Below, in pieces: positions 33,908 to 41,950 of a stretch of DNA of 64,000 nt. How positions within the stretch are numbered: the stretch's first letter is position 1; each line of letters starts with the position of its first letter. Source of the stretch: Corynebacterium glyciniphilum AJ 3170 (GTDB lineage Bacteria; Actinomycetota; Actinomycetes; Mycobacteriales; Mycobacteriaceae). Location: assembly GCF_000626675.1 (NCBI RefSeq), contig NZ_CP006842.1, positions 2,790,001-2,854,000 on the forward strand, written 5' to 3'. Under the pieces are notes generated by a model, which ran no database searches, was not told the origin of the DNA, and was given only the letters and a program-made list of their open reading frames with translations. The position numbers were made by a program, and so were the translations under genes.

Positions 33908-34555
33908 ATGACTAGCGACAACCCCATTTCAGGTAACGATGCCGTCGCACGGGCGGAAGAACAGGCCAAGCAGACCGCCGGGCGCAACATTCCCACCATC
34001 GGTGACCTCCCCGTCGCCGAGGACACCGCCAACCTTCGTCAGGGACCGAATCTGCACGACGGACTCCTGGCGCTGCTGCCGCTCGTGGGCGTGTGGCGAG
34101 GCGAAGGCCATGCCTCCCCCGTCGGTGGTTCCGACGAGTACGCTTTCGGCCAGCAGATCGTCTTCGCCCACGACGGCGAGAACTACATCAGTTACAACTC
34201 ACGGATCTGGCGTCTCGACGACAAGGGCGAGGCCACCGGTCAGGACGTCCGGGAGACCGGGTTCCTCCGCATCAGTGAGAACGACGACATCGAATTCCTC
34301 ACCGTGCACAGCACAGGTGTCGTCGAGGTCATGTACGGCCGCCCCCGCAACGAGCGTGCCTGGGAACTCGAGAGTGCCTCCACCCTGGCGTCCGAAACCG
34401 GCCCGGGTGCCTTTGGCCCCGGTAAACGCCTCTACGGCCTGATGCCGAACAACAACCTCGGCTGGGTTGACGAGCGCATGGAGAACGCGGCGAACGGCGG
34501 CAACGGCGATCTGGCTCCGTGGATGTCTGCCGAGCTGTCCCGTGTCATCGGGTAA
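33908..34555 (+). CDS. Ferric nitrobindin-like protein lacking the heme histidine
   Basis: The 215-aa protein has the FABP/nitrobindin beta-barrel signature (LLPLVGVWRGEGHASP, YISYNSRIWRL, ETGFLRI, GVVEVMYG). Nitrobindins bind heme through a His in the last strands and isomerise peroxynitrite. Here the last histidine is in LTVHSTGVV and none occurs in the C-terminal 75 residues, so the proximal ligand is missing. Corynebacterial members are known to lack it. Ligand and function are unknown. A TACGCT box (33895-33900) sits 7 bp before the ATG, suggesting leaderless expression. Confidence 0.85.
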   Translation: MTSDNPISGNDAVARAEEQAKQTAGRNIPTIGDLPVAEDTANLRQGPNLHDGLLALLPLVGVWRGEGHASPVGGSDEYAFGQQIVFAHDGENYISYNSRIWRLDDKGEATGQDVRETGFLRISENDDIEFLTVHSTGVVEVMYGRPRNERAWELESASTLASETGPGAFGPGKRLYGLMPNNNLGWVDERMENAANGGNGDLAPWMSAELSRVIG

Positions 34556-34604
34556 CTGTCCGGTGGCCACCAGGTGACCACCGGATAGCCGGGGAATACC
34601 CGGC

Positions 34605-35501
34605 TCAGGCGGTGGCTGCCTCGACGGCCAGCGCCTCGACATCGTCAGCTGTCGCGGGCCGAGGCAACTCGACCCCGTCCAGTTCGGTGACCCTGGCGTG
34701 GATACGCACCGAGGACACCAGCCAGACACCGCCAGCAGCCCTCAGGTCCGCCACCGTCAACGGTCGTTGCTCCGTCTCCCACCCGCGTCGGCGAGCCAGA
34801 GCGAACAGCGCCGCCTGAGTGGTACCGGGGAGAACGCCCGCCTGCTGACTCGGGGTGACCATCGTCCTGCCGGTCACCGCGACCACCGTGGAGGTGGGGC
34901 CCTCCAGGACGCGGTCGTCGTCGCCGATGAAGATGACGTCGTCCAGCCCCCGTGAGGCGGCATGGCGGAGAGCTGCCATGTTCATCGCGTAGGACAACGT
35001 CTTCGCCCCCACCAACGCCCAGGGTGAGTCGTCGGAGATGCTGAGGCTGAAGCCCCGGTGGGCGGTCATCACCCGGACCCCCTGCTCGCGCTGACGCACC
35101 ACAGACGGTGACTCCGCACTGATCGTCACCCACCCGGTCACGCTGCCGGTCGACTCGCGCCCCCGTGAGTACATCCACCGCAGAGCCGCTTCCCCGCCGC
35201 CGAGGTCGTCCCACGCGGACAACGCCATATCAGTGGCCTGCAGCCACCGGTCGACCTCCGGGGCCGGCAGATCAAGCAGCGAGGCGCCCCGCACGAAGCG
35301 GTCCCGGTGAAGGTCGAGATTCCGAACCCGCCCGGCCCGCACCATCATGGTCTCGAAGATGCCGTCCCCGCGACGGGCCGCCAGGTCATCGATGTAGATG
35401 ACGGGCACTGTGGGGTCGATGATCTCCGGCGGCAGGCCCTCTGCCGGACGGACGTCGACGGCTATGTCCCGGGGGTTCTCACTGGTGTTGATGGCGCTCA
35501 T
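34605..35501 (-). CDS. pabC: Aminodeoxychorismate lyase (class IV aminotransferase fold)
   Basis: PabC releases pyruvate from aminodeoxychorismate to give 4-aminobenzoate for folate. The 298-aa protein has the fold-type IV pattern: RGDGIFETMMVRAGR, the PLP lysine in GAKTLSYAMNMAALRHA, DDVIFIGDDDRVLEGPTSTVVAV, and GVLPGTTQAALF. A D-amino-acid or branched-chain aminotransferase is the main alternative, but the gene order next to ygfZ is that of pabC. The ATG at 35501 lies 7 bp after a TACACT box, so a leaderless mRNA is likely. It is divergent from ygfZ. The preceding enzyme is PabAB, about 20 kb away. Confidence 0.85.
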   Translation of the reverse strand: MSAINTSENPRDIAVDVRPAEGLPPEIIDPTVPVIYIDDLAARRGDGIFETMMVRAGRVRNLDLHRDRFVRGASLLDLPAPEVDRWLQATDMALSAWDDLGGGEAALRWMYSRGRESTGSVTGWVTISAESPSVVRQREQGVRVMTAHRGFSLSISDDSPWALVGAKTLSYAMNMAALRHAASRGLDDVIFIGDDDRVLEGPTSTVVAVTGRTMVTPSQQAGVLPGTTQAALFALARRRGWETEQRPLTVADLRAAGGVWLVSSVRIHARVTELDGVELPRPATADDVEALAVEAATA

Positions 35502-35561
35502 GGCGACCAGTGTAGGGGTTCGCCCCTGACACAGGGCCCGATCGGTACTAGGGTGGTTGTT

Positions 35562-36791
35562 GTGAGTCAGACGCACAGCCCCCTGATCGATCACGTTCCA
35601 GGGGCAAGCACGGAAGATGGTTCAGGCTTCGAGGGGCACCGGGGTTACCTGGCAGCCACGGCGAGGCACTACGGGCGACCGCTTATCGAGCAGTCGCTCG
35701 TAGACGGCGGCGGACCCGGGGTAATCGACGGGTGGTCGCACACGGCGATCATGGTCACCGGCCCTGATGCCGCCACCTGGCTGAACGACCTCATCTCCCA
35801 GAAGGTCGACGCCATGACGGTGGGCTCGTCGACACACGGCCTGATCCTTGACATACAGGGGCGTGTCGAACACGCCTTCGGGATCTCCGCTGTGGACGAC
35901 GGCACGTTCCTGCTGGACGCTCCAGGGGACTCGGACGCCATGGCACTGGCTGATTTCCTGTCCAAGATGGTCTTCTGGTCGCAGGTCGAGGTCACCACAC
36001 CGGAGCTGTCACTCATCAGCGTGGTCAATCCGGACCACTCGCCCGCCACTGCTGCCGGCGCAGGTCTTCCCGACGGGGTTGCCGGACTGCCCGGTGACGC
36101 GGCGACTGCCGTCCGGTACTGGACAGCCCGCACCCTCGGCGGACACCCGGTAACTGATATGTGGCTCGACACTGCCGCGCTGACAACCTGTTGGGACTCC
36201 CTGGTCTCAGCCGGGGCCCAGCCCGTTGGCGGATGGGCGGCGGACGCCCTGCGGATCCGTGACCGTCGGCCACTACTCGGCATCGACACCGACGAGCGGG
36301 TGATACCGCACGAGGTGCCCCGTTTCATTGGCGGGGACACCCCGAGTGCGCACAGCGCGACCCAACTGGCACGCGCCGACGACGGGCCGACCACGTCCGC
36401 GGTGCACCTGAACAAGGGATGCTACCGGGGCCAGGAGACGGTCTCCCGGGTCCACAACCTGGGGCGACCACCACGACAGCTGGTGGTGCTGCAACTGGAC
36501 GGCTCTGGTCAGTCGCTGCCCGAGGTGGGCGCGGCAGTGCTCGCCGGTACTCGGAGCGTGGGGCGGATCGGGCTCACCGTCCAGGACGCTGACGACGGCC
36601 CGGTTGCTCTAGCTCTTGTTAAGCGGCAGGTCATCGAGAAGCTCGCGGCAGACCGGGAGTCAGGCGGGCACGAGACTCCCCCGTTGACCGTTGACGGCGT
36701 CGATGCCGCCGTAGATCCGGACGACATCGTCGTCGACAACACGGTACGACCGGGCCGGGCCGCGGTGGACAAACTGAAAGGAAAAATCTGA
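35562..36791 (+). CDS. ygfZ: Folate-binding YgfZ/GcvT-like iron-sulfur protein
   Basis: YgfZ is a tetrahydrofolate-dependent factor for the assembly or repair of certain Fe-S enzymes. The 409-aa protein has the GcvT-like folate fold and the diagnostic motif NKGCYRGQETVSRVHNLG with its single essential cysteine. The start chosen is the GTG at 35562, 7 bp after TAGGGT (35549-35554), again a leaderless layout; the same frame opens earlier, antisense to pabC, without support. Insert loops after residue 330 are polar. It is divergent from pabC and followed by DUF3073. Confidence 0.92.
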   Translation: MSQTHSPLIDHVPGASTEDGSGFEGHRGYLAATARHYGRPLIEQSLVDGGGPGVIDGWSHTAIMVTGPDAATWLNDLISQKVDAMTVGSSTHGLILDIQGRVEHAFGISAVDDGTFLLDAPGDSDAMALADFLSKMVFWSQVEVTTPELSLISVVNPDHSPATAAGAGLPDGVAGLPGDAATAVRYWTARTLGGHPVTDMWLDTAALTTCWDSLVSAGAQPVGGWAADALRIRDRRPLLGIDTDERVIPHEVPRFIGGDTPSAHSATQLARADDGPTTSAVHLNKGCYRGQETVSRVHNLGRPPRQLVVLQLDGSGQSLPEVGAAVLAGTRSVGRIGLTVQDADDGPVALALVKRQVIEKLAADRESGGHETPPLTVDGVDAAVDPDDIVVDNTVRPGRAAVDKLKGKI

Positions 36792-36956
36792 CCGGCATTC
36801 ACCTGCACATACAGTGGTGACACGCGATTCAGGGCGGGCCTGGTTCTGACAACTGCGCCTGCACCCGCTATGGTGGGGACAGAACAGAATCACTGAAAGA
36901 TGCGAGAGCAGCTCAAATCCCTGGCTGCTCCATTGACAACCCGAGGGGGTCAGGCC

Positions 36957-37136
36957 ATGGGTCGCGGCCGTGCCAAGGCAAAGCAAACCAAGGTTGCCCG
37001 TCAGCTCAAGTACAGCTCTCCAGACATGGATCTCGAGAGTCTCCAGCGTGAGCTGTCCACTGAGAGTGGGCATTCCACCGAGGACGACTACGAGGAGTGG
37101 GACGACTGGAGCGCCGAGGAGGATGAGGGCCGCTGA
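36957..37136 (+). CDS. DUF3073 small basic-acidic protein
   Basis: This 59-aa protein is the widely conserved actinobacterial DUF3073: a basic N terminus (MGRGRAKAKQTKVARQLKY), then an acidic C terminus (YEEWDDWSAEEDE). Function is unknown. I chose the ATG at 36957 with GAGGGGGT upstream. In C. glutamicum the same gene also precedes purM. A strong hairpin at 37261 separates the two convergent genes. Confidence 0.92.
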   Translation: MGRGRAKAKQTKVARQLKYSSPDMDLESLQRELSTESGHSTEDDYEEWDDWSAEEDEGR

Positions 37137-37260
37137 CGGCCCTTCTCCGTCCCTTCATGCAGTGACCGCCGGTGCCCGTGCCGGTCCATGCCGTTGAATC
37201 AACGACATGGATCGACCCGGACGCCGGTTTTCACGTACCCCAACAACTGACAGAGGGCTG

Positions 37261-37316
37261 TTTTCGAGCACGGATGCGCCGAGTCGGGTGTAACTCAGCG
37301 CATCCGTGCTCGAAAA
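37261..37316. terminator. 19-bp stem bidirectional terminator
   Basis: The arms at 37261-37279 and 37298-37316 (TTTTCGAGCACGGATGCGC and its complement) pair perfectly, and pairing extends inward past one mismatch by 3 bp. The stem starts with TTTT and ends with AAAA, so both strands give a U-rich end. It lies between DUF3073 and purM, which converge. Confidence 0.85.
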
Positions 37317-37338
37317 CCGCCCCAGACCCCCGCCAACG

Positions 37339-38439
37339 TCAGGTGCGCGGGTACTCCCCCACCAGTTCCGCGCGTGCGGAGGGCTCGTTCTCCGAACCGT
37401 CCTCGGCCGCCAGCCGGACATGTCCCAGGTTCCAGGCATCGATGTGGCGGGCGGTGAGCATGGCGAGTGCACGCTCAGCATCGTCCTCACCGACGACGGC
37501 CACCATGCCGACCCCCATGTTGAAGGTCTTCTCCATCTCGTCCTGCGAGACCTTCCCCAGCTGAGCAATGGTGCGGAAGACCGGGGCAGGCTCCCAGGAG
37601 CCGCGGTTGAGCTCGGCGACAAGCCCCTCGGGAATGACCCGGGCCAGGTTGGCAGCCAGGCCACCTCCGGTGATGTGCGAGTAGGTGTGCACGTCGCACT
37701 CCGCCGCAAGGGCGAGGCAGTCGAGGGCGTAGATCTTCGTCGGCTCCAGCAGTTCCTCACCGAGGGTGCGCCCGAAGTCAGAGACGTAACCGTCGAGTTC
37801 CAGCCCGGCCTTCTCAAGAAGGACGTGGCGGGCGAGGCTGTATCCGTTGGAGTGGAGCCCGGAACTGGCCATGCCGATGACAACGTCGCCATGCCGCACC
37901 CGGTCCGGCCCCAGCAGCTTGGCTTCCTCGACGACACCGACAGCGGTCGCGGAGACGTCGTACTCACCGGGTTCCATCAGCCCCGGGTGCTCGGCAGTCT
38001 CTCCGCCGAGGAGGGCACAACCGGCGTCAATGCAGCCTGCGGCGATGCCGGAGACGATCTCGGCGACATGCTCGGGAACAACTTTGCCGATGGCGATGTA
38101 GTCCTGGAGGAACAACGGCTCAGCACCGCAGACCACCAGATCGTCGACGACCATGGCGACCAGGTCACGGCCGATGGTGTCGTGCTTATTCATGGCCTGG
38201 GCCACCGCAAGCTTCGTCCCGACGCCGTCGGAGCCTGAGGCCAGGAGGGGCTTGTCATAGTCCCCGAGGGCGAACAGGCCGGCAAAACCACCGAGCCCGC
38301 CCCGGACCTCGGGCCGGGTGGCTTTCTTGGCCAGGGGCGCGAACATCTCAACGGCACGGTCGCCGGCCTCGATGTCCACGCCGGCGGCAGCGTAGCTGGT
38401 GCCGCCGGAGTTGTCGCGGGGATCGGTCAGGTCAGTCAA
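37339..38439 (-). CDS. purM: Phosphoribosylformylglycinamidine cyclo-ligase
   Basis: PurM (AIR synthetase) closes the imidazole ring in purine synthesis. The 366-aa protein has the expected start GTSYAAAGVDIEAGDRAVEMF, the glycine-rich VGTKLAVAQAMNKHDTIG, LLGGETAEHPGLM and VVIGMASSGLHSNGYSLAR. The start appears to be TTG at 38439 with GTGAAGG at a somewhat long distance. In C. glutamicum purF lies immediately upstream and cotranscribed; here only 93 bp separate purM from the sterol-carrier-like gene, and purF is absent from the window. Confidence 0.96.
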   Translation of the reverse strand: MTDLTDPRDNSGGTSYAAAGVDIEAGDRAVEMFAPLAKKATRPEVRGGLGGFAGLFALGDYDKPLLASGSDGVGTKLAVAQAMNKHDTIGRDLVAMVVDDLVVCGAEPLFLQDYIAIGKVVPEHVAEIVSGIAAGCIDAGCALLGGETAEHPGLMEPGEYDVSATAVGVVEEAKLLGPDRVRHGDVVIGMASSGLHSNGYSLARHVLLEKAGLELDGYVSDFGRTLGEELLEPTKIYALDCLALAAECDVHTYSHITGGGLAANLARVIPEGLVAELNRGSWEPAPVFRTIAQLGKVSQDEMEKTFNMGVGMVAVVGEDDAERALAMLTARHIDAWNLGHVRLAAEDGSENEPSARAELVGEYPRT

Positions 38440-38532
38440 AGTAATACGCCTTCACTCGCGGTGATTGTCGTGCAGGAATCTCCTGCATTTAGCCGAACCC
38501 AGCCTACCCGGTACGGTGTCCGATCCCCCTAC

Positions 38533-38928
38533 TCAGATACCCCGGACCACGGGAATCCAGTGCGATACATCACCGGCATGCGCGCCCGACACCTCCGCCC
38601 CCGCGGTGACGGCACCGTCGAGGTCAATGATTCCCCCTGCCAGTCGCAGCCACGTCAGCGCATCGCACTGGACCACATTCGGTGGTGTTCCCCGTCGATG
38701 CACCGAGCCTTCAATGCACTGCACCGCAGCGAACGGTGGCACCCGCACCTCGACACTGTGCCCTGGGGCGTCCTGCTCCAGCTGAGCGGTCGTGAGCCGC
38801 ACCGCGGCTGCAACTGCGCTGCGTGACGGGCGAGACTCATTCTCTGGATCCTTGACCCACGGCCACACGTCCAGCATCGCCGTCCGTACTGCAGCGGGGT
38901 CCGTCGTCTTTGTCGACCTCTCTGACAT
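38533..38928 (-). CDS. Sterol-carrier-family (bacterial SCP-like) protein
   Basis: The 131-aa product matches the actinobacterial SCP-orthologue domain found next to purF/purM: AVRTAMLDVWPWV at the start, VAAAVRLTTAQLEQDAPGHSVEVRVPPFAAVQCIEG, the conserved HRRGTPPNVVQCDALTWLRLAGG, and SGAHAGDVSHWIPVV at the end. It has no signal peptide. A role in binding hydrophobic ligands is inferred from the family name only. It is divergent from the thioesterase gene. Confidence 0.82.
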   Translation of the reverse strand: MSERSTKTTDPAAVRTAMLDVWPWVKDPENESRPSRSAVAAAVRLTTAQLEQDAPGHSVEVRVPPFAAVQCIEGSVHRRGTPPNVVQCDALTWLRLAGGIIDLDGAVTAGAEVSGAHAGDVSHWIPVVRGI

Positions 38929-38998
38929 GACCTCGATGATACGGGGATAACCCGGACTGTAGGATGTTGGACATCACCAGTGAGACGAAAGGCAGATT

Positions 38999-40027
38999 GT
39001 GGCAGTAACAGGGGCAGACGAGCAGGAGCGGACGCTGCAGCCGGAGACGACACTCCGGTTCATGGCGGCGCCGACCGACGTCCTGATGCAGGGTGCCCGC
39101 GGTGTCCACGGCGGTCGTGTCCTGGAATGGATCGACAAAGGCGCCTACGCCTGCGCCGTCGGCTGGTCCGGCGCGTACTGCGTGACGGCGTATGTGGGCC
39201 ACATCCACTTCACCCGCCCAATCCCTTCCGGCCACATCGTGGAAGTGCGGTCACGCATCGTCTACACAGGTCGTTCTTCCATGCACATTGTCAACGAGGT
39301 GCTCTCCGCGGATCCGCGTGAAGGTGTCTTCACGCGTGCCTGCGACTGCCTCGTGATCTTCGTGGCCATGGACGAGAACCGTAAGTCGATGCCCGTCCCC
39401 CACTTCGAACCTGAGACCGACGCCGGTGTCCGCATCCAGCAGGCCGCCCTGTCGCGTGTGCAGCTGCGCAAGGCCATCGAAGAGGAGATGCTGAAGCAGA
39501 GCTACTCGTCTGATCCGGCGGCGACTACGGCCCCGCGCATGACCCACCGCTTCATGGCCAAGCCCACCGACGTCAACTGGGGCGGCAATGTCCACGGTGG
39601 CACCGCGATGGAGTGGATCGACGAAGCAGCGTCCGCCTGTACCTCGGCGTGGACGGGTGAGCGCACCGTGGCTGTCTACGCGGGGGGCTTCCGTTTCTAT
39701 CGTCCGGTCCACATCGGCGATCTCGTGGAGGCCGAAGCCCGCATCATTCGTACGGACGTGCGCAGCATGTCTGTCTCGGTGCACCTGCGCGCCGGTGACC
39801 CGCGGGAGGGTACCGGCAATCTCCCGGTCGCCATCCACGCCTCCATGACCTACATCGCGACAGACATCGACGGCAACCCGCTGGCCGCCCGGCAGTTCAC
39901 GCCCACCACCCCGGAGGACAAGCGGCTGTCGCAGCACGCCGCCACGCTGCGCGAGCTGCGCACCAAGTACCGGCCGATGCCACTGGTGGAGCCGCTGCGG
40001 GACGAGAGCCAGTACCCGATGAACTAG
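38999..40027 (+). CDS. Double-hotdog acyl-CoA thioesterase
   Basis: The 342-aa protein is two fused hotdog domains. Each has the thioesterase motif: GVHGGRVLEWIDKGAYACAVGW near residue 35 and NVHGGTAMEWIDEAASACTSAW near residue 200. It should hydrolyse acyl-CoA esters; eukaryotic ACOT-type enzymes share this duplication. Chain-length preference is not readable. The start is GTG at 38999 with GAAAGG upstream, and TAGGAT (38961-38966) could be the -10. Its stop abuts the stop of a convergent J-like gene without any gap. Confidence 0.9.
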   Translation: MAVTGADEQERTLQPETTLRFMAAPTDVLMQGARGVHGGRVLEWIDKGAYACAVGWSGAYCVTAYVGHIHFTRPIPSGHIVEVRSRIVYTGRSSMHIVNEVLSADPREGVFTRACDCLVIFVAMDENRKSMPVPHFEPETDAGVRIQQAALSRVQLRKAIEEEMLKQSYSSDPAATTAPRMTHRFMAKPTDVNWGGNVHGGTAMEWIDEAASACTSAWTGERTVAVYAGGFRFYRPVHIGDLVEAEARIIRTDVRSMSVSVHLRAGDPREGTGNLPVAIHASMTYIATDIDGNPLAARQFTPTTPEDKRLSQHAATLRELRTKYRPMPLVEPLRDESQYPMN

Positions 40028-40879
40028 TTAGAAAACCTGGACGTCCACGATCTGGTAATCGCCGTCTCGTTCGAGCATCAGAACGGAGCCCTTGTAGCTG
40101 TCATTGCCGTCCACGACACCGACACGAACAAGGCTGTCCGCCTCCTCTCTTGAGTAACCCTCGTCGTCGAGCATTTCGTAGAACTTGTCGATGTCCCCGA
40201 GCGTGGTCATCTTGAGCTGGTCCCCCGCGAGTGCCTCGCCGGCAGTGAGATCGCTGCCGCCGAACAATGAGTCCATACCGCTGAAGGAGCCGTCCCCACT
40301 GAGCTTCAGCTGCGACAAGACACTGTCCCGGTCCTGGTAGGTGGAATTCTCCTGGATCCAGGAGCGCAGGTCGTCGGAGTTACCTTTCCCGAGCATCTCG
40401 TTGGCGGTGCTCTTCGCGTCCTTCAGGTCGTCGCCCCCTCCGAAAAGGCCGAGCGCCCACCCTGCCAGCCCGACGATGACGGCGGTGACCACGGCGGTGA
40501 TGCCGATGGCGAGCAGCTTGGACTGCCTGAAGGAGTCCTGGACCTGCTTCGCGGTGGCGCCGGCCTGCTGCTGGAACTGCGCGCCCTTACCCGGTGCAGT
40601 GGCACCCGCGGGCGCGGACTGCTCTCCGATGTCGAGCGCGGCGAGCTCGCGCAGGGAGGCGACGTCTATCTCCGGCGCGGAGGGATCGTCGAGCCGCTGG
40701 TCATAGAGTGAGCGCCTGCTGTCATCGCCGAGGACCGCGCGGGCAGTGGAGAGCTGGTCACGCATCCCGGCGTCCGCTGTCGGTGTCGTCGCGAGACGAG
40801 CGTCGATCTCGGCGGCAAGGTCGGCGGACGAGATCTGACGGGACAGCCCGAGGGACTGGTAGAGGTCAAAATGTGCCAT
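40028..40879 (-). CDS. Membrane protein with HPD-less J-domain-like N terminus, copy A
   Basis: I do not know the function of this 283-aa protein. Residues 1-66 resemble a J domain: FDLYQSLGLS at the start and a helix-IV-like TARAVLGDDSRRSLYDQRL; but the HPD tripeptide that activates Hsp70 is absent from the loop (LATTPTADAG). A polar Gln/Ala-rich linker follows, then one transmembrane helix (121-146) and a 135-residue acidic domain, probably outside, ending GDYQIVDVQVF. The ATG at 40879 has GAAGGA upstream. It lies 40 bp after a paralogue with the same layout. Confidence 0.8.
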   Translation of the reverse strand: MAHFDLYQSLGLSRQISSADLAAEIDARLATTPTADAGMRDQLSTARAVLGDDSRRSLYDQRLDDPSAPEIDVASLRELAALDIGEQSAPAGATAPGKGAQFQQQAGATAKQVQDSFRQSKLLAIGITAVVTAVIVGLAGWALGLFGGGDDLKDAKSTANEMLGKGNSDDLRSWIQENSTYQDRDSVLSQLKLSGDGSFSGMDSLFGGSDLTAGEALAGDQLKMTTLGDIDKFYEMLDDEGYSREEADSLVRVGVVDGNDSYKGSVLMLERDGDYQIVDVQVF

Positions 40880-40919
40880 GAGAGTGTTTTCCTTCGTGAT
40901 CTGCAGGTTCGATGACGGT

Positions 40920-41801
40920 CTAGTACCGGGATACGTCGGTGATGCGGTAGTCCCCGTCACGTTCCACCAAGGTCACGATTCCCTTGTAGTTGTCGGTGTC
41001 GTCCCGGATACCGATGACGACAATCGACTCCGCCTCCTCCTTACTGATGCCGTCATCCTCAACATCCTCGAAAAGGACCTCCGCTGACTCTCCAGCAGAA
41101 ATGGCCAACTGCTCGATGGTCAGACCCGTTGACGCATGCAATCCGGCCCCGCTGAAGTGCGAGTCCATCCCGCTGAATGAAGACGACCCGGAGTCGCTGA
41201 CGTTCATGGTGGACAGCACATCGTCGCGGGTCTCGTGGACGGTGTGGCCCTGGAGCCAACTGCGCAGGTCATCCGCACTGTTCTGCTCGAGCATCTCGTC
41301 AACTACCTTCTTCGGCGCGGAGAAGTCCGCCGATTTACCTCCGGTCAGCGATCCAATCCCCCAGCCGGCCAGAAGCACGACCACGGTGGTCACCACCGCG
41401 GTGATACCGATGGCCAACCCTTTGGACTGCTTGAACGAATCCTGAACCTGCCGCCCGGCCCCGGTAACCTTCGCCCCGGCCGTCCGGGCGAACTGCCCGG
41501 ACTTTTGCTGGGATTGACCCCCCTGCTGGGAGGAAGGGACGTCGTCGCCAACGTCGAGCGCGGCAAGGTCCTTCAGGGACGCCACGTCGATGTCTTCGGC
41601 GTTGGGGTCATCAAGTCGCTGGTCATACAGCGCCCTGCGGGTGTCATTGCCCACCACAGCCCTGGCGGTGGTCAGTTCATCGACAGCGGCAGCATCATCC
41701 TTCGCCACTGCTGCCAATCTGTCGGCGAGTTGCCGGTCGAGCTCCCTGGTGGGGGCACTCCTGTCCAACCCCAGTGACTGGTATATGTCATAGTGCGCCA
41801 T
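40920..41801 (-). CDS. Membrane protein with HPD-less J-domain-like N terminus, copy B
   Basis: This 293-aa protein is a tandem paralogue of copy A. They share YQSLGL, TARAV(L/V)G, the segment LYDQRLDDP, IDVASL, the stretch QVQDSF(R/K)QSK, IGITAVVT, and the C-terminal (R/E)DGDYRI-type end. HPD is again missing (LAAVAKDDAAA). The transmembrane helix is at about 127-151. The best conserved parts are the J-like unit and the membrane-proximal amphipathic stretch, suggesting a cytoplasmic partner. The ATG at 41801 has GAGGGAAGAA upstream. It is probably cotranscribed with copy A. Confidence 0.8.
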   Translation of the reverse strand: MAHYDIYQSLGLDRSAPTRELDRQLADRLAAVAKDDAAAVDELTTARAVVGNDTRRALYDQRLDDPNAEDIDVASLKDLAALDVGDDVPSSQQGGQSQQKSGQFARTAGAKVTGAGRQVQDSFKQSKGLAIGITAVVTTVVVLLAGWGIGSLTGGKSADFSAPKKVVDEMLEQNSADDLRSWLQGHTVHETRDDVLSTMNVSDSGSSSFSGMDSHFSGAGLHASTGLTIEQLAISAGESAEVLFEDVEDDGISKEEAESIVVIGIRDDTDNYKGIVTLVERDGDYRITDVSRY

Positions 41802-41887
41802 AAGAATTCTTCCCTCTTGAAAACGTCGGATGCCGCGCAGGCACCCATTGAAGTCAGAGGAAGCTTATCAACAGCTCAGACAGGAAA

Positions 41888-41923
41888 CGGCCCGTTGTGG
41901 GGAAATCTCCCCACAACGGGCCG
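41888..41923 (-). terminator. 15-bp perfect stem after purL
   Basis: CGGCCCGTTGTGGGG pairs perfectly with CCCCACAACGGGCCG across a 6-nt loop. On the minus strand TTTCC follows. It lies 28 bp beyond the purL stop and upstream of the J-like gene pair, so it probably ends the purSQL transcript. Confidence 0.8.
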
Positions 41924-41950
41924 CGCACCCGGGCGAACCGTAGCCCCGTG

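Noticed and set aside
34605..35501. D-amino-acid or branched-chain aminotransferase for the class IV PLP gene
   Set aside because: Possible by fold, but the place next to ygfZ and the presence of pabAB in the genome favour aminodeoxychorismate lyase; kept as a caveat.
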